This document shows, one piece after another, positions 32,001-47,000 of a stretch of 64,000 nt of DNA. The translations under genes were made by a program, and so were the position numbers. The DNA is from Fragum whitleyi (lineage: Eukaryota > Mollusca > Bivalvia > Cardiida > Cardiidae): the NCBI GenBank assembly GCA_948146395.1, contig OX411548.1:33364912-33428911 (forward strand), written 5' to 3'. The notes below the pieces were generated by a model. It was not told the DNA's origin and searched no databases. It saw nothing but the letters and a program-made list of their open reading frames with translations. Every line of letters starts with the position of its first letter. The stretch's first letter is position 1.

Positions 32001-35000
32001 ATATTTTTCAAAATTACCTGTACAAAATGGCAGACAGAAAAAAGGGAGAAATTGCTTGTAATAAATTCTTCATTTCCACAATGTTTGTTGTTGTTATTTT
32101 ATCTGGAAGACGAAGACATGAGATTGAGATGCAAATTCTTCTACTAAAGACTACTATGGTGTTTGAAGTGAAAGAATCATTGACTCCTTAACCATGAAAC
32201 TCCGGGTGTCAAAACTGATTTTAAAGGGGTCAAAAAAACAAAAAGAGCATACCATGAGCACAATTTTTCAGGTGCAAGTCAATTGATTATTTCTTGTAAA
32301 TTTACCAATAATGAAAAAAGCAATAACTTTGTAAAATTTTGAATATATACATGATTGAAAATTTGACAAATAAATTAAGTTTTGACTCTCAGAAGTTTCT
32401 CTCAAGGTGACATCTTGGAAGAAATTTCTAAGGGTCTAAAAAAAGTTTTTTTGAGGTTTAAACTGTTGTCAAACAATTGCCCTGGAAAGGTTTATCTCAG
32501 AGCTACAGATAGAGGGGCATTTTGGATTTCAAATTTAAATATTTCACTAGTCCTTGCTCAAACCATATCTTGTCGGTACTCATTGGAATTGTCTTGCTGA
32601 GACAAATCAAATGAGTACCCACATCATTGGGTTTTATTGAGAAATAAAGATTTTAGACTAGAGTTACCCACTCTTATCTGTACCTCTGTTTATCTGGTTT
32701 TGGGTTTATTATTCCAGAGAGTTGATGGATATAGTGAGAGAAGAAGGGAAGAAGATCATGGCAGCCCAGTCATCGGAGACCTCCATAGGAAACATTGTGA
32801 GAAGAGTTCTCAAGATAATTAGAGAAGAATATTCCAGGTATGTATGTTTTTGAGGCATGTAGGACAGCACAATAACTTATAACCCTTTATCGATGTCCTA
32901 TACATTCCTGCGATCTAATGCTTATGTCATTTTACTTGAGAAAATACTGTGGAAAAGAAGAAATTGCATGTAACATATATTTTCTACATGATAAAAGGGC
33001 TTCTTTCCAAATTTCACCAACTTTTAGTTGTTGTCTTGAATCATTTTCAATTAAGATTGGATGGGCCCATTTGAAATTATATGAAAAACAGGAAACAGTT
33101 TTACAAAACAGACCATCTTAGAAGCCTGAAAAGAAATTTATAACCAAATTTGTCTGAAAACTGAAATTTATTCTAACCTCACCGGGCTTTGATGACATAA
33201 ACTGCCTTGTTCATGATGGAAAGTTAATGCAATACCCCAAGGCATTTTTGCTCTCCAGAGAAACCTAGCTTTTCTGCTGTTGATAATTAATTGATCAGAG
33301 CTACAGATTGTGAGTGTGTGTGTGTGTGTGTGTGTGGGGGGGTTATATGATTTGAAATTTGAATACACAAAGCCTGTGTTGTGGGTACTCATTTGAATTG
33401 TCACATTGACAAGATTCCAATGAGTACCCTGAACATGGGGTTTTGTTGAGAATTAAAACATTTACAATGTTTTAGCCTCTTATCTAGACCTCTAAAGATG
33501 ATTTGACTTAAACAAATCAAAGATTAGAAGGAGCCTTGCGAAAGAAAACCAACCATTTAACCCTTTGCTGTTTAATACCTGCTTTTTATGTGCCTGTTAT
33601 TTTATGATTGAGAAAACAGTGTGAAAAAAGAAGAAATTGCTTCTGACAAGCAATTTCTTCTTTTTCCACACTATTTTCTACCCTACTGAATTGTTATTTT
33701 TCAAATTAAATCCACTTTAAATTTTCGTCTGCAAAACCTTTGAATTTGGACAGGTCCAAAATTTTGTTAAACAGGAAAGGGTTAATAAATTTACAATGTT
33801 TTTGCCCCTCTTATCTAGACCTCTAAAGATGATTTGACTTAAAAAAATCAAAGATTAGAAGGAGCCTTGCGAAAGAAAACCAACCATTTAAAATCTGATC
33901 AGGTCAAACAAATCAGATTGAACAACCACAGGAGAAAGGGAGAGTCGATAGAAGGAATCCAGGTAATTTTGCCAAAAATAGTCTGTCGCAGGAAAATGAG
34001 CATTTCAATAGCTCAAAAACGGTATACAATGTATTTTTTTTTTCCATTTTTGTGTCAATAAGGTAGAGGACTCATAATAGTTCAGCAACATTTCAAAAAG
34101 CTCATGATCTTTCACAATGTTAATCGAGGTTTCCTAATGAAATCATTAGGAAACCTTGGTTAACACTGTTAAATTTCATGACTTCTGAAATGTTACAAAT
34201 TTTTAATGGGTCCACTACCTTAACATAATTTGTTTATTTAACTTTCAGTGGTTTGAAAGGTAGATCAGAAGAAGGGGACCCACAAGAATCTCTGCATGTA
34301 ACTAAACTTTCTTTCAAATTTTTTACCTAATAGCAAATGAAAAAAAATCTACACTTATTCAGATTAAGGTAAATTATTATGGCATTCAGAAATAATTTGA
34401 ATCAGAAAATAAGTGACATAATATAAGGAAGAAAACATTGTGATCAAATGTACTTCTTTTACCAAAACTGGAGTAGTTTTCTCTAGTTTGTCTTGGACTC
34501 AGAAAAACTAGCTTCCCTCAGAACCCTGTCAGAATTTGTATCTTCAAATCCCCTCCCAGAACCATCCACCTTTTAACCCTTTGCTGTTTAATCCCTGCTT
34601 TTTACGTGCCTATGATTTTATGATTGAGAAAAAAATTGTGAAAAAAGAAGAAATTGCTTCTGAAGAGCAATTTCTTCTTTTTCCACACTATTTTCTACCC
34701 TACTTAATGGTTATTATGCCCCCGATAGGGAGGCATCATAAATTTGACTTGTCCGTCCGTCTGTCCGTCCGTCCGTCTGTCCGTCCGTCCGTCATTCCCT
34801 CCAAAAACTTTAACATTGGCCATAACTTCTAAATCAAAGCGGTGTCGGGGGCATTGTCATCTTACAGTGACAGCTCTTGTTTTTCAAATTAAATCCACTT
34901 TAAATTTTCGTCTGCAAAATCTTTGAATTTGGACAGGTCCAAAATTTTGTAAAACAGGAAAGGGTTAAAAGTAGGTACATGTATATGTTGTGAACAGCAC

Positions 35001-38000
35001 TAGAAGGGTTAATCACCATAACCAAAGAATATTACTTTAGCCTTGGTGTCCTCATTGCCATAGTTGTCTTAGTAGTTGTGCAAAAACTTTGATATTTTGT
35101 GATATCTCTGGTTCTACTGAAGGCATTCACTTGAAACAAAGCATACATGTTCACCATCAACTGAGCAACATATACTTTCAAGGAGGATAACTCTAGATGC
35201 ATTTTGTGCAAATTATACCCCTTTTTCGACTTAATATGTTGTTAAAGATTAATTTTGTACATGTGTTAGACAAGGATTTCTCTTAATTCTCTATTATTTG
35301 CTATAGAAAAGAATGGAAGCTATAAGAGAATAAAAACTCAGTCTTTCTTTTTCCCAGAAATTATTGACAGCAGAGGGACAGATAGATGATTACAGTATAC
35401 AAGTTACAAATCTAAAGGCTACAGTCATAGAAGCCATTGGGGAATTAAAAACAGAATTAGAAACAAGGTGCTTTCATTTTTGTTCTGCTTTTACTGACTA
35501 ATAACAAGACACAAAATTTCACTGTACATTATAGCTCCACTGGCCAAAGATTACTGGGGCTGTGTCCGTCCATCCATTCAATCACTAAACTTTTTCTTTA
35601 AAAATCTTCACCTCAGATGAATTTCAATCAAACTTCTGAGGAGTGATCCTCTTTCTAAGTTGTACTTTTTTTTATCAAAAAAAAATAAGGCTTAAATGGG
35701 CATGGCTAATTCCATATATAGCAATTTGTGACTTTTCTCAGAATCTAATTGATTGATATCACCCAAATTTCACTGGAATGATCCTTGAGTGACCCTTTGA
35801 TAGTTTACAAAAAAATATTGTGATCAAATGAAAAATATTTCTTTCATGGGTGGAGGTCATTTCTTTGTATGTTATAAAGTAGAAACTTTGAACATTATTT
35901 TGACAGATTCTCATTGATATAAAACAAATTACTCTCAAGATATCCTTCGGTGGCCCTTAATCACTCTACAAAAAATTATTGTGATCAGATGAAAAATATG
36001 TCTGTTATGGGCGGAGGTCTTTTCTCTATCTAATATAGTGGAAACTTTGAAAATCATTTTCTAGGAATCTAACCTATTGATATCAACCAAATTACACTCA
36101 AGTGATCTTTGGATGAACCTTCATCAGTTTACAAAAAAATATTGTGATCAGATGAAAAGCAAGTCTTTTATGGATGGAGGTCATTTCTCTATATGTCATA
36201 TAGTAAAGATTTTGAAAATAATTTTTCTCAGAATCTGACATATTGATATCAACAAAATTTCACTTAATTGATCCTTGGATGAACCTCTATCAGTCTACTA
36301 AAATGTTTTGATTGGATGAAAAATATGTCTTTGATTGGTGTAGGGTATTTTACAATAAGATATACCAGTATATTGCAAACTTTGAAAATTATTTTCTCAA
36401 AACCGAATTGATGGATCTCAACCAGATTTCACCTGAATAATCCTTGGGTGCCCCATTATCAGACTGTGCAAAATTACTTTGTGATTGGATGAAAAATATG
36501 TATTTAAGAGACAGAAGTCAATTTAAATTTAAATTTTCCATGTTTATATTTTCAGTGCTGATAACATAGCTACCCAGTCTCTAGAACACATACACACAAA
36601 TGAAGTTATAATGACTGCTGGAAAGTCAAAAACAGTGGAAGCTTTTTTAAAGGTAAATCTTTGTAGCGCTTTCATTGGTTTGAAGCAGCCCAAAATTTTC
36701 TTGCTTGGTTTCATACTTTTGCCAGTTCTCAAATTGTAAAACTTTTTGGCACACATACTTATGGTGAGCTTATGTGATTATGCTGTGTCCATAGTCTGTC
36801 AGCATCATATGTGTTCTCTAAAGGCCACAATTACGGCTCAAATGTCTTGAAACATGGTCAAAATGTTTGTATAAACGAGAACTCAGACTTGTTCAAAAAT
36901 TGAGTCGAGTAGGATCAAAAACTCTATCAAGGGTCAAATCTTAGAAAACCTTGTGTGCACACATTTGAGACATTACTTTAGGCTCAAATGTCTTGAGATG
37001 GGATGATAATCGTAGACCTATGTGAGATAGCAGCTGGAGGCTAGGAAAGGATGTGATGGTATTACTGGTGAGTGAAATACCTGGACTCCATTGTTAGGTG
37101 CTCCAGCCATAATATAACTGGAAATATGTTGAAAGCAGTGGTAAACTCCATGCAATCAATCACTTGGTTTGAATTTTCGGCTACATCGATGGTTCAGCAC
37201 AAACAGTTGTAACTCCCTATACATTTATAGGGAGTTACAACTGTTTCACACTGAGCCATCAACATGGTGTCATTGAAGGGTTTAGAATTGGGTATAATGA
37301 GGTCAAAGACAAGGTCATAGGGCCAAATCTTAGGAAAGAAAGTGCACTCTAGAGGTCATATTATTCACTCAAATGATTTCAAGCTTGATCACAAAAGATT
37401 GCAAAGTCATATCTTTGGAAAACCTTGTGTGATTTCGAGAGTCACATTGAAAATTTGGTTTGCCTGAGCTCACTAGGTCAATTCTTAGAAATACTTTTGG
37501 TGCAAACTAGAGGTCGATCTTATTGGCTTGGCTGTTTTTGGAGTAAAAACGAGATCTTGTCATCACTTTGGAGTCATTGTTGTTTGCGTTGGCATGAAAA
37601 AACTTTAACCTTGGTCATATTTCTGTTGTTAGTGAAGATATCTTTATGAAACTTGGTGTGTGTGATCACCATCACAAGAGTTTTCCAGACTATCAAGGGG
37701 GTGTATCTCTCAAAATGTAAAAGTATTTTGTAAGATTAATGCCCCTTTTTTAGCAGCTGCAGCTGAGTGAACTGAACTCTTGTTAAAACCAAGATTAGCA
37801 GCTTTGCATATTGAAACAGTAGTAAATAATGCGTCAGATGAGCACTTTAGGGCCTACGGCCCTCTTGTTAGTGACATAAAAAGTTATATTTGTAGGACAT
37901 GTTAATCACAGGCTTGTATGTAGACAAAACCAATGCTGCTTAATAACAAAATTATGATCAAAATATAAGAACTGAAACAAAGTAAAATTTTTCTGTATAC

Positions 38001-41000
38001 ATGTATTATTTCACTTCAGAATGCTGCCAGAAAAAGGAAGTTTCAAGTTATAGTGGTGGAATGTGCTCCGTTTTATCATGTAAGAGTTTTTAACAATTGC
38101 CTTATTCAAAATGAAGACATTTTGCAGACCACTTTAAAAAAAATGAGCAAAGTGCAAAAAAAATCGACCCTAGTCAGCCTGCACCATCCACACTGTCTGA
38201 CTGGTGTCTACACTTTACTGACTTTCCCAATGGTTCCTTTTTGCGTGACAGATCACATTTGTAAATGTTTGTCATCCTTGACCCTTATCATGCTAGATAA
38301 AAGCAAAATAAGGCAAAATTGCCTTAAAATTAAAGTTATGAATTGATGCTCTTCTTATGAATCAGTATTTACTTTGAAAATCTAATTTTAAAAATCTATC
38401 TGGTTTAAAAAGAAAATTCTGGTTGAAATAATTAACCCTTGTCATGCTGAACCCCCAATATTCCTGCTTTGGCAGGAGCTGTAGACAAACATCAGCCTGC
38501 ACATACATGCAGTCTGATGCAAGTCTACACCACCTGTTTCTCACTATTTAACCAGAATAGTCAATAGATTTAGTTTTACTAATAGAAATTGACCTACAGT
38601 TGATACTTTTAGTGCTTTTTGCCCTTTGATTTTGATGAAATATTTAAAACAAGATTTACTCAGCATGACAAGGGTTAAGATCTGACTGCAGTTACTGTCA
38701 AACCTGTAATAAGCAAGCCCTCAAGAGACATTCAAAAAGAGCCCACTTTTAAGACAGAAGCTTGCTTGATACAGATTGATTTCATTGCAATGGGTTTATT
38801 TCGAAATCAGTGGCCGCTTGCTTTATACAGGTGACCACTAAGACAGAGTTGACTGTATGAGTTTTCGATTGCTACAAAATTGTCGATGAAATTATCATTT
38901 CCCAATTTTATTGTAATGACTGTATGTCCGATAGACTGTGTGCCTATTCTTATGTGCTAGTATTAGCATGAGTGTTCTTTGTTTCAGTGCATGTTTAGTC
39001 TTTGTTTATACTAGTATGTGTGTGTGTGCATGTTGATAAGTGTGTAAGGATTTTGTATGATTTTACTGAACCTATGATTTGCGGAAGGCCTTATTGTAAA
39101 TAAGAAATTCATCTTGGCATTGTTTGATGTAATCTTATATGCTATCTTAGAAAAATAAAGATATTACTATTATTATAATTATTATTGTTATTATGTATAA
39201 AGCAGGTATATTTGGGGTTCAATATGGAAAGGGTTAACACAAGTCTGGTACTTATTTCTTTTATGATCCTGGCTTAAGAAAATCAGAGGTTTCCTTTTAC
39301 CATGAGTATCTGCTCATCTGCCTGTCTATCAATCTGGAAACTGTCATAGCACAGTTGGTAGCATGGGGGACTGTCAATCTAAAGGTTACTGGTTCATTCC
39401 CCGAAGGCGGCACTCATTCTTTCTGACTATTTGTCTCTCACCAATGGGTTGATATTCGTAGACCTATGTGAGCTAGCAGCTGGAGGCTAGGAAAGGATGA
39501 GATGGTTGTACTGGTGAGAAAAAGCGATATAACTGAATAAATGTTTATAGCGGCGTTAAACTCCATTCAAAAGATCAATCATTCAATCAATCTGTCTATC
39601 AATCTATCAATTTGTTGTCTTCCTAAAGGCTGAAGTCTGTGAACTTTTTTGGCCAATTCAAAATCATAGAACCTTCAAAATCAATCAAATGCCTGTATTT
39701 TATTTGAAAGCATATCAATGACTCAGTGCAAGACAGTTGTAACTGCCTATAAACATATAGGCAGTTACATCTGTTTCGTGCTGAGCGGTCTTTATCTGCT
39801 AATCTCAAGGTCAATGTCATCTTACAAAGTCAAGGTTATCTATCAGAAGGAGTCTTAAACAAAAGAAATTTCTTTAGCGAGTTTAGTGTTTCACAAATGC
39901 ATATTATTTTAAAGTTAAAAGCTTTAACAATGTAGAACAAAAGGGAGAACAATTTCCTCTGTTGATCAGTCAATCTGTCTGTCTATCTGTTAAATATATG
40001 CTCTTTATAATATGACCGACGTTGCAGGCATGAAATAATCCCGTTGAATATTTTTGATAAGACACGGGTTTAATTACACTAGTGGAATAACTATGAAAAT
40101 GAGCTCAGAGTGAATAGTAACGCTATATTGTAACCACGAACACGACGTCATAATCTATGTTTTGTGGCGTCATTTTGAAACAGCATTATTAGTTTCGCGG
40201 AAAATTGAAATGTTGAATTTCAATAATTTTGACGATTTTTCGCTAAAATTCGGGTCATATTATAAACAGAATATAAAATTTGTGCTCATAAAATACTGAA
40301 TTTATTAAACTCGTCCTCTAAAACAGATAAAAACTCGGCACAGCCTCGTTTTTATCTGTTCATAGATGACTTGTTTAATTAATTCTGTATTTCATGACCA
40401 CTTATTCAATATCCTCTATTTTCTTAATTAGTCAGTGCAATTAAAGCCATTTAATCAACAATGAAACAGTCTTTTCAAAGTTTTATTTGTGAACATCAAA
40501 AAGACAGTGGGATATTCTATGATACATTTGAAAGCTCTGTAAAACTCCATACAAAACGAATTTCTGTTTATAATGCTTTACCGGTAGTTGATTATGCTCA
40601 TTGATCAATAATTATCTCATTACAAGCAATCTGATGTCTTTATTATCAGGGTCAAGAGTTAGCGGTCAGCCTAGCCAAGTCAGGTATAGAAACAACAGTT
40701 ATCAATGACTCTGCTGTGTTTGCCATGATGTCTCGAGTCAACAAAGTTATAATAGGTACACACACAGTGATGGCTAATGGAGGGTAAGTCATTTTCTTTA
40801 ATGCTTTTCGGTGGTTTATCGAGAAATAACGGTAGATTATCAGTGGATGATCTCACCGCAAAGGCAGTTGAATTATCAAAAACTTATACCCTGCTTTTGT
40901 GCATTTCATCCTATCTGACGTCATCTATGCAGGACGAAATAAGTGGCCTCACAATGAACATTGCATAGCAATCACATGCAAAAAGACGCGCTTTGCGAAA

Positions 41001-44000
41001 ATATTTCTTAGAAATTTCAACTTTTGTCTCATTTTTCGCAATAAAGAAATAGAATAATCATTTGTTTTTCAAGTAAGTTCAATTAATATTTCATTTTGTG
41101 AACAATAAAAGCTATATTTTCACTCATGGCTCTGCCACTTGTAGAAATATAGCAGTGTTGTTCTCTCAATGAAATATAAATCGATCTTACACTGAAACAA
41201 ATGATTATCCTCTATATATACACTTCAGCTATTGCCATGTTTTTAGACAAAAATATTATAAATGACTCAGAGGTTTCACATTAAGGTTTGACCATAAATT
41301 TGGTAAAAAAGAAATGTGAATTAATTGATGCTACATGTTTCATGGTTCAAATAGTACATGTGGTAGTTCACTGTGAAAATCAGCAAGACTGCAGTGAATT
41401 TTGAAATAATTTTACTTTCGCATTGATATCACAAAAGTTCACAAAAAAAACAAAAAGCGGATGGAGCAATCTGTGTACACAGTGTAACTCATAACAAATG
41501 AACTTTATTGGGAATTAAGTTCTATGTACTTTCTTCCTATTTCATATATGCGCAACACAATCATGTTATAATAATATTTTTGTTTTATTTCTAGCCTACT
41601 TGAACACGTAGTAACTTTGAATTTTCCATTTGTATTGTCTAAACAATATGAGCCTGAGCGTGAGATTTCCAACAATTTCAAATATGCGTAAAGCAAAGAC
41701 TTTGACTAGTCTGTGCATCCGCACAGTCTGCCCAAAGTCTTTACTATGCGTTAAGTAGACAGATAAGGTCTCAAAGTATCTGTAGACCATCATGTAAATT
41801 TATATTTACACTATGTAGCTTTTTATGCTTTTCAATGTTTGCACCGCACGAACATTTCAAATTGTTGGAAATGTCGTGCACAGGCTCATATGGTTGTTTA
41901 TTTATTGGAATGAGAATCAGAATTTTTGTTGGAGTATTTCTTTTAAAAAATAACAACAAGATATTTTAAAAAAATGATAAGATATTTAAACTTCATGAAA
42001 ATGGTTCAAGTTGAGATTTCAAGGTCAAGGTCAAAGTTGGTCGTCAAAATCTTGTGTCCTTGATACCTGTTGTTCTTGGAGAGCAATTCTAAATCATATT
42101 TATCTGTTTTCAGACTGAAGGCCATAAATGGATGTCACGCAATAGCTTTAGCAGCAAAACATTACTCAGTTCCAGTAAGTACATATATCTTTAAAAAACA
42201 AAAAATATTTTAAGTTCAGCATTGAATAAGTATTCAGAGTGATTTATATTGAGGATGCTCATTTGTTACAGTAAGATAGATTCATATTTCATTGAGTGTA
42301 CAACAAAAGCTATGTTTACATGAATAATTGGGCAACTAGTGAAAATACAGCTTTTGTTGTTCACAAAATGAAAAATTAACTTATATTACAAAAAAAACAA
42401 AAAAACTATTGTTCTATTTCTTTAATGTAAAAATGAGTAAAAAGCTTGTCATTTTACATATGATTGCTACATGGGGGGGCTTACTTATTCGGCTCCACTT
42501 ACATGACGTCAGATAAGGTAGAATGAACCAAAGAGGGGCATAAGTTTTTGATAATTTCATTGGTAAAGCAGTGAGTTTATCAAAATCATAATCTACCGTT
42601 ATTTTTCAACAAACCACCAAAAATAATTCAGGAAAAATCTTAAACTTGACGAGAATGGATAAGCCATGAGAGTTTATTGTCAAGCGCTCTTACAATCTGA
42701 AAACAATAGTTGCCACAACTTAATAATGGTGTATGTTTATTGGTGTATGTGTGTCTATCTAAATGAGTCCAAGCCATACCTATTATATTCATGGATAACT
42801 TTCAAAATAGTTTCACACAATTCGAGGGTTTAGTGCAAGAGTGTACTAAGTGTATATACAATGTATATACACTTAGTACAGTCTTGCACTGAACCCTTGA
42901 ATTGTTACCTGCAATGATTTTTCTGCATGGGATTTCTACTTCAGTGGCTTGTACATCTTCCCATGGACTCCTGTTTCTTCTCCCACTAGTACAAACATAA
43001 CATTTCTACAAAGCCATCAACTACATTTTTCACTACTGTGCACTCATTTGCAATTTTTTTAAGGGCAAAAGACACTTGTCACAAACACTTGTGACAAATT
43101 TCTGATGACAGTTTACCAAGATCAAATGCTATACCCCAGGATTGATAGCACAAAATGTTATGCTATTTTCTCAACAGTCAAGGTCCCACTCAGGGTCAAG
43201 GTCAATTTTTTAGCTCCACTGGCCGAAGACCAGCGAGCTATTGTCTTTGCGGTGTGTCCATTGTGCCTCCATCCGTCTGTTCGTGTGTCTGTGGGTAAAC
43301 TTTTTTCTTCAAACATCTTCTCCTCCGGAACCAATCGGCGGATTTTCATGAAACTTGGTAGAAATGTTCCTTTGGTGACCCTCTTATAAATTGTTAAAGA
43401 AATTTTGATTGGCTCCCAAATATGGGCGTGATAAGGAAGGGCATTTTTCACTTTGAAATGTTTAAAAACCTTCTCCTCCCAATGACACCTGGCATGGATG
43501 TTCCTTGGGTTACCCTTCACTTATATTGTACAAAAAATTTTGATTGGCCCATAAATATAGGTGTGGCAGGGCCAGGCTTATTTTGGGCCCAAATTCTTTG
43601 AACGTCTCCTGAACCACAAGGCCAATTTCAATGATACTTTACCAGAATGTTTCTTGGGTGACCCTTTTCAAAAATACTTTGTGAAATTTTGATTGGCCCA
43701 TTATTACAGGGGTGGCAGAGTCCGAAATCTTTAAATGACATCTCCTGATTTTAATCAAACTTTACCAGAATGTTCTTTGGGTAACCTTTTTCAAAAATTG
43801 TTCGTAAAATTTTGTTTGGCCCACAAATATGGATATGGCAGGGCGGGGCTTATTTTGAGACTGAAATCTTTGATCAACATCTCCTCCTGAACCACAAGGC
43901 CAATTACAATGAAACAAGAATAATGTTATTTGAGAGAGCCCTTTAAAAATTGGTAGTGAAAATTTTATTGACCCCCATAAATATGGGCGTGGCAGGGTGG

Positions 44001-47000
44001 GGTTATTTTGAGCCTGAAATCTTTGAACTACATCTCCTCCGGAACAATTAGGCTGATTCCAATGAAACTTTATTTGAATGTTCCTTCGGCGAGCCTTTCA
44101 AAAAATTGTTAGCAAAATTTTGAGTGGCCCATAGATATGGGCGTGGCAGGGCAGGGGCTTATTTTGAGCCTGATATCTTTCAGTTTGAATGACATCTCCT
44201 CCTAACCACTTGCATGATATCAATAAAACTTTACCAGGATGTTCCTTGAGCGACCCTTTTCAAAATTTTTTTGTGAAATTTTGATAAGCCCATAAATCTC
44301 TGAACCACTTGGCTGATTTCAATGAAACTTGAGCAGAATGTTCCTTAGGTGATCCTTTTCAAAAACTGCTTTCAAAATTGTGATTGGACCATGAATATGG
44401 GCTTTGCATGGCTATTTTGAGCTTGGTATCTTTGAAAGATAGGTAAGATGGGATGGTGATTGAGTATTTTGGTGAAATATTGGTCAGACCCAGTTTATTA
44501 TTATAAAATAGGTCATAAGAGATTTCAAAGTGTTGTTTTCATTCAAAGTAAGCTTTATTTAATGAATGTCTAAAGATGTTAAAGGCAGCTGAGCTATACA
44601 GGCCCTCTTGGGCCGCTTGTTTTGAGATAGTCTCAAAGATAAGAATGCCATTGGAACTAGTTAGCTCCACTGGCCAAAGGCCAGCAAGCTATTGTCATGG
44701 CGGTGTCTCCCTCGTGCGTGCGTCCGTCCAGGCGTCCGTCCATGCGTCCGTGCGTGTGTAAACTTTTTCTTAAAACATCTTCTTCTCCCAAACCACAGGG
44801 TGGATTTTCATGAAACTTGGTAGAAATGTTCCTTGGGTGACCCTCTTCTAAAATTGTTAAAGAAATTTTGATTGACCCCCAAATATGGGCGTTGCAGGGC
44901 GTGGCATTTTTTCACTTTGAAATCTTTAAAAATCTTCTCCTCCCCAACCATTGGGCCAATTTCAATTGGCATGGATGATCCTTGGGTGACCCTTTACTTA
45001 AATTGTTCAAGAAATTTTGATTGACTCCCAAATATGGGCGTGGCAGGGCGTGGCTTATTTTGAGCCCGAAATCTTTGAATGACATCTCCTCCTGAACCAC
45101 TGGGCTGATTTCAATGAAACTTTACCAGAATGTTCCTGGGTGACCCTTTCCAAAAATTGTTCAAGAAAGTTTGATTGACCCCCAAATATGGGCGTGGCAG
45201 GGCGTGGCTTATTTTGAGCCCAAAATCTTTGAATGACATCGCCTCCTGAACCACTGGGCTGATTTCAATGAAACTTTACCAGAATGTTCCTGGGGTGATC
45301 CTTTTCAAAAATTGTTCATGAAATTTTGATTGGCCCATAAATATGAACGCTGCAGGGCGGGGCTTATTTTGAGCCAAAAATCTTTGAACGACATTTCCTC
45401 TTGAACCACTGGGCTGATTTCAATAAAACTTTACCAGTATGTTTGTGGGGTGACTCTTTTCAAAACTTGTTCGTGAAATTATGATTGGCCTATAAATATG
45501 GGGGGGTGGTAGGGTGGGGCTTATTTTAGCCCGAAATCTGTGAACAACATCTCCTCCTGAACCTAATGTTTTTATAAAATGGGTAAAGGGATGCAGGTTC
45601 ATGGGGATTGAGTATTTTGGTGCAATATGGGCCATACCCAGCTAATTATTATGAAATAGGTCTTAAGAGATTCCCAAGTGTTGTTTTCATTCAAAGAAAG
45701 CTTTATTTAATTAAAGTCTAAAGATGTTAAAGCCAGTGGAGCAATACAGGCCCTATTGGGCCTCTTGTTTTTGGTGTAGGTGAAAGGTCAAGGTCATGCA
45801 TTTGTTGTCCCTTGACATCCATTCTAGTTTAATTTGATGTTCACTCTTGTGAATTTCAGGTCAGATTTTAGCTTTTTATAATTTGAAAGCATTTACATTT
45901 GAAATAATTCAAAACTTCAAATTTAGATATTTTTTTATAAAATATTTGCACTGAAGTACCCAAAGAGTATAACAAAGATCATGTAATCTGAATGAGACAA
46001 TAACCTTTGGGTAGTGGACCTGTTATGGATCCACAACATATCAGAAGTCAAGAACTTTTACTGTGTTAACCAAGATTTCTAATGATTTCATAAGGTAACC
46101 CTGGTTAACGTTGTGAAAGATCATGTATTCCAAAATTTTCAAGAACCTTTACTAGTCAACTACCTTTACATTTATACATTATTTGTTTACAGATGATAGT
46201 GTGCGCTGCAATATTCAAACTGTCTCCAGAATTCCTGTGCTCTAATGATCAGGTATGATAGAATTACTGTTCTTATATCCCTTAAAAGGTACAAATTCTA
46301 ATTTGCTAGTTATGGTGCATTTTTAGTAAAACTATTTTGTCATATTTTTTTTAATGAAACATAAGTGGATAGATATTATGTATATGTTGAATAAATGTCT
46401 TGGCTACCAATGTTTTTTTGTTTGTTGGAAATTTAGGAGTCAGCTTGTTGATAGGTGTGTTTGTTTGTCTGTCTGTCTTAAGCTTTTTCCTGTCCCCTCA
46501 ATTTCTTATCAACTAATTGGCTGATTTCACTCAATCTTTACATGTAATTGGTATCAAGTGGAGATGTGCAAGTGATATTTGGGTTATGATCCATTCACTT
46601 TTGAGTTGTAACCCTTTGATGGAAAATAGCTTTGTGAAATTCTAGTGTTACAAAATAGGTGCATACTCAAAATTGTAATCATTGAGTAATAAAACTGATT
46701 TTTTAGCCACTCCGAATCCCTGAATCTAGATCTAAAATTAAATTATTATTTTATATCTTTGTGTTGAATACTAATGAAGCAATTAATCCCACATCTACCA
46801 ATGGCAGGGTTCTTTGGAGTTATCAACCATCTTTTCCTTAAAAAGAAAAAAAGACTGAAAGTGATGTATAGTTTCATAGTGTTGATTTATCTTCCCGATT
46901 TTATTGATATTTTCAGGATGCTTTCAATAAGTTTGTAAGTCCAGAGGATGTGTTGAAGTTTTCTGATGGAAAGATCCTGTCAAAAGTCCATGTGATAAAT

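Noticed and set aside
34744..34926. Arg/Ser/Pro-rich ORFs over the GTCCGTCC run
   Set aside because: A simple repeat within a nested mobile fragment produces them in all frames.
43105..43520. Opposing ORFs of 94 and 120 residues
   Set aside because: Both are open frames over the start of a family C tandem-cored element, with low-complexity CGTCC-type content.
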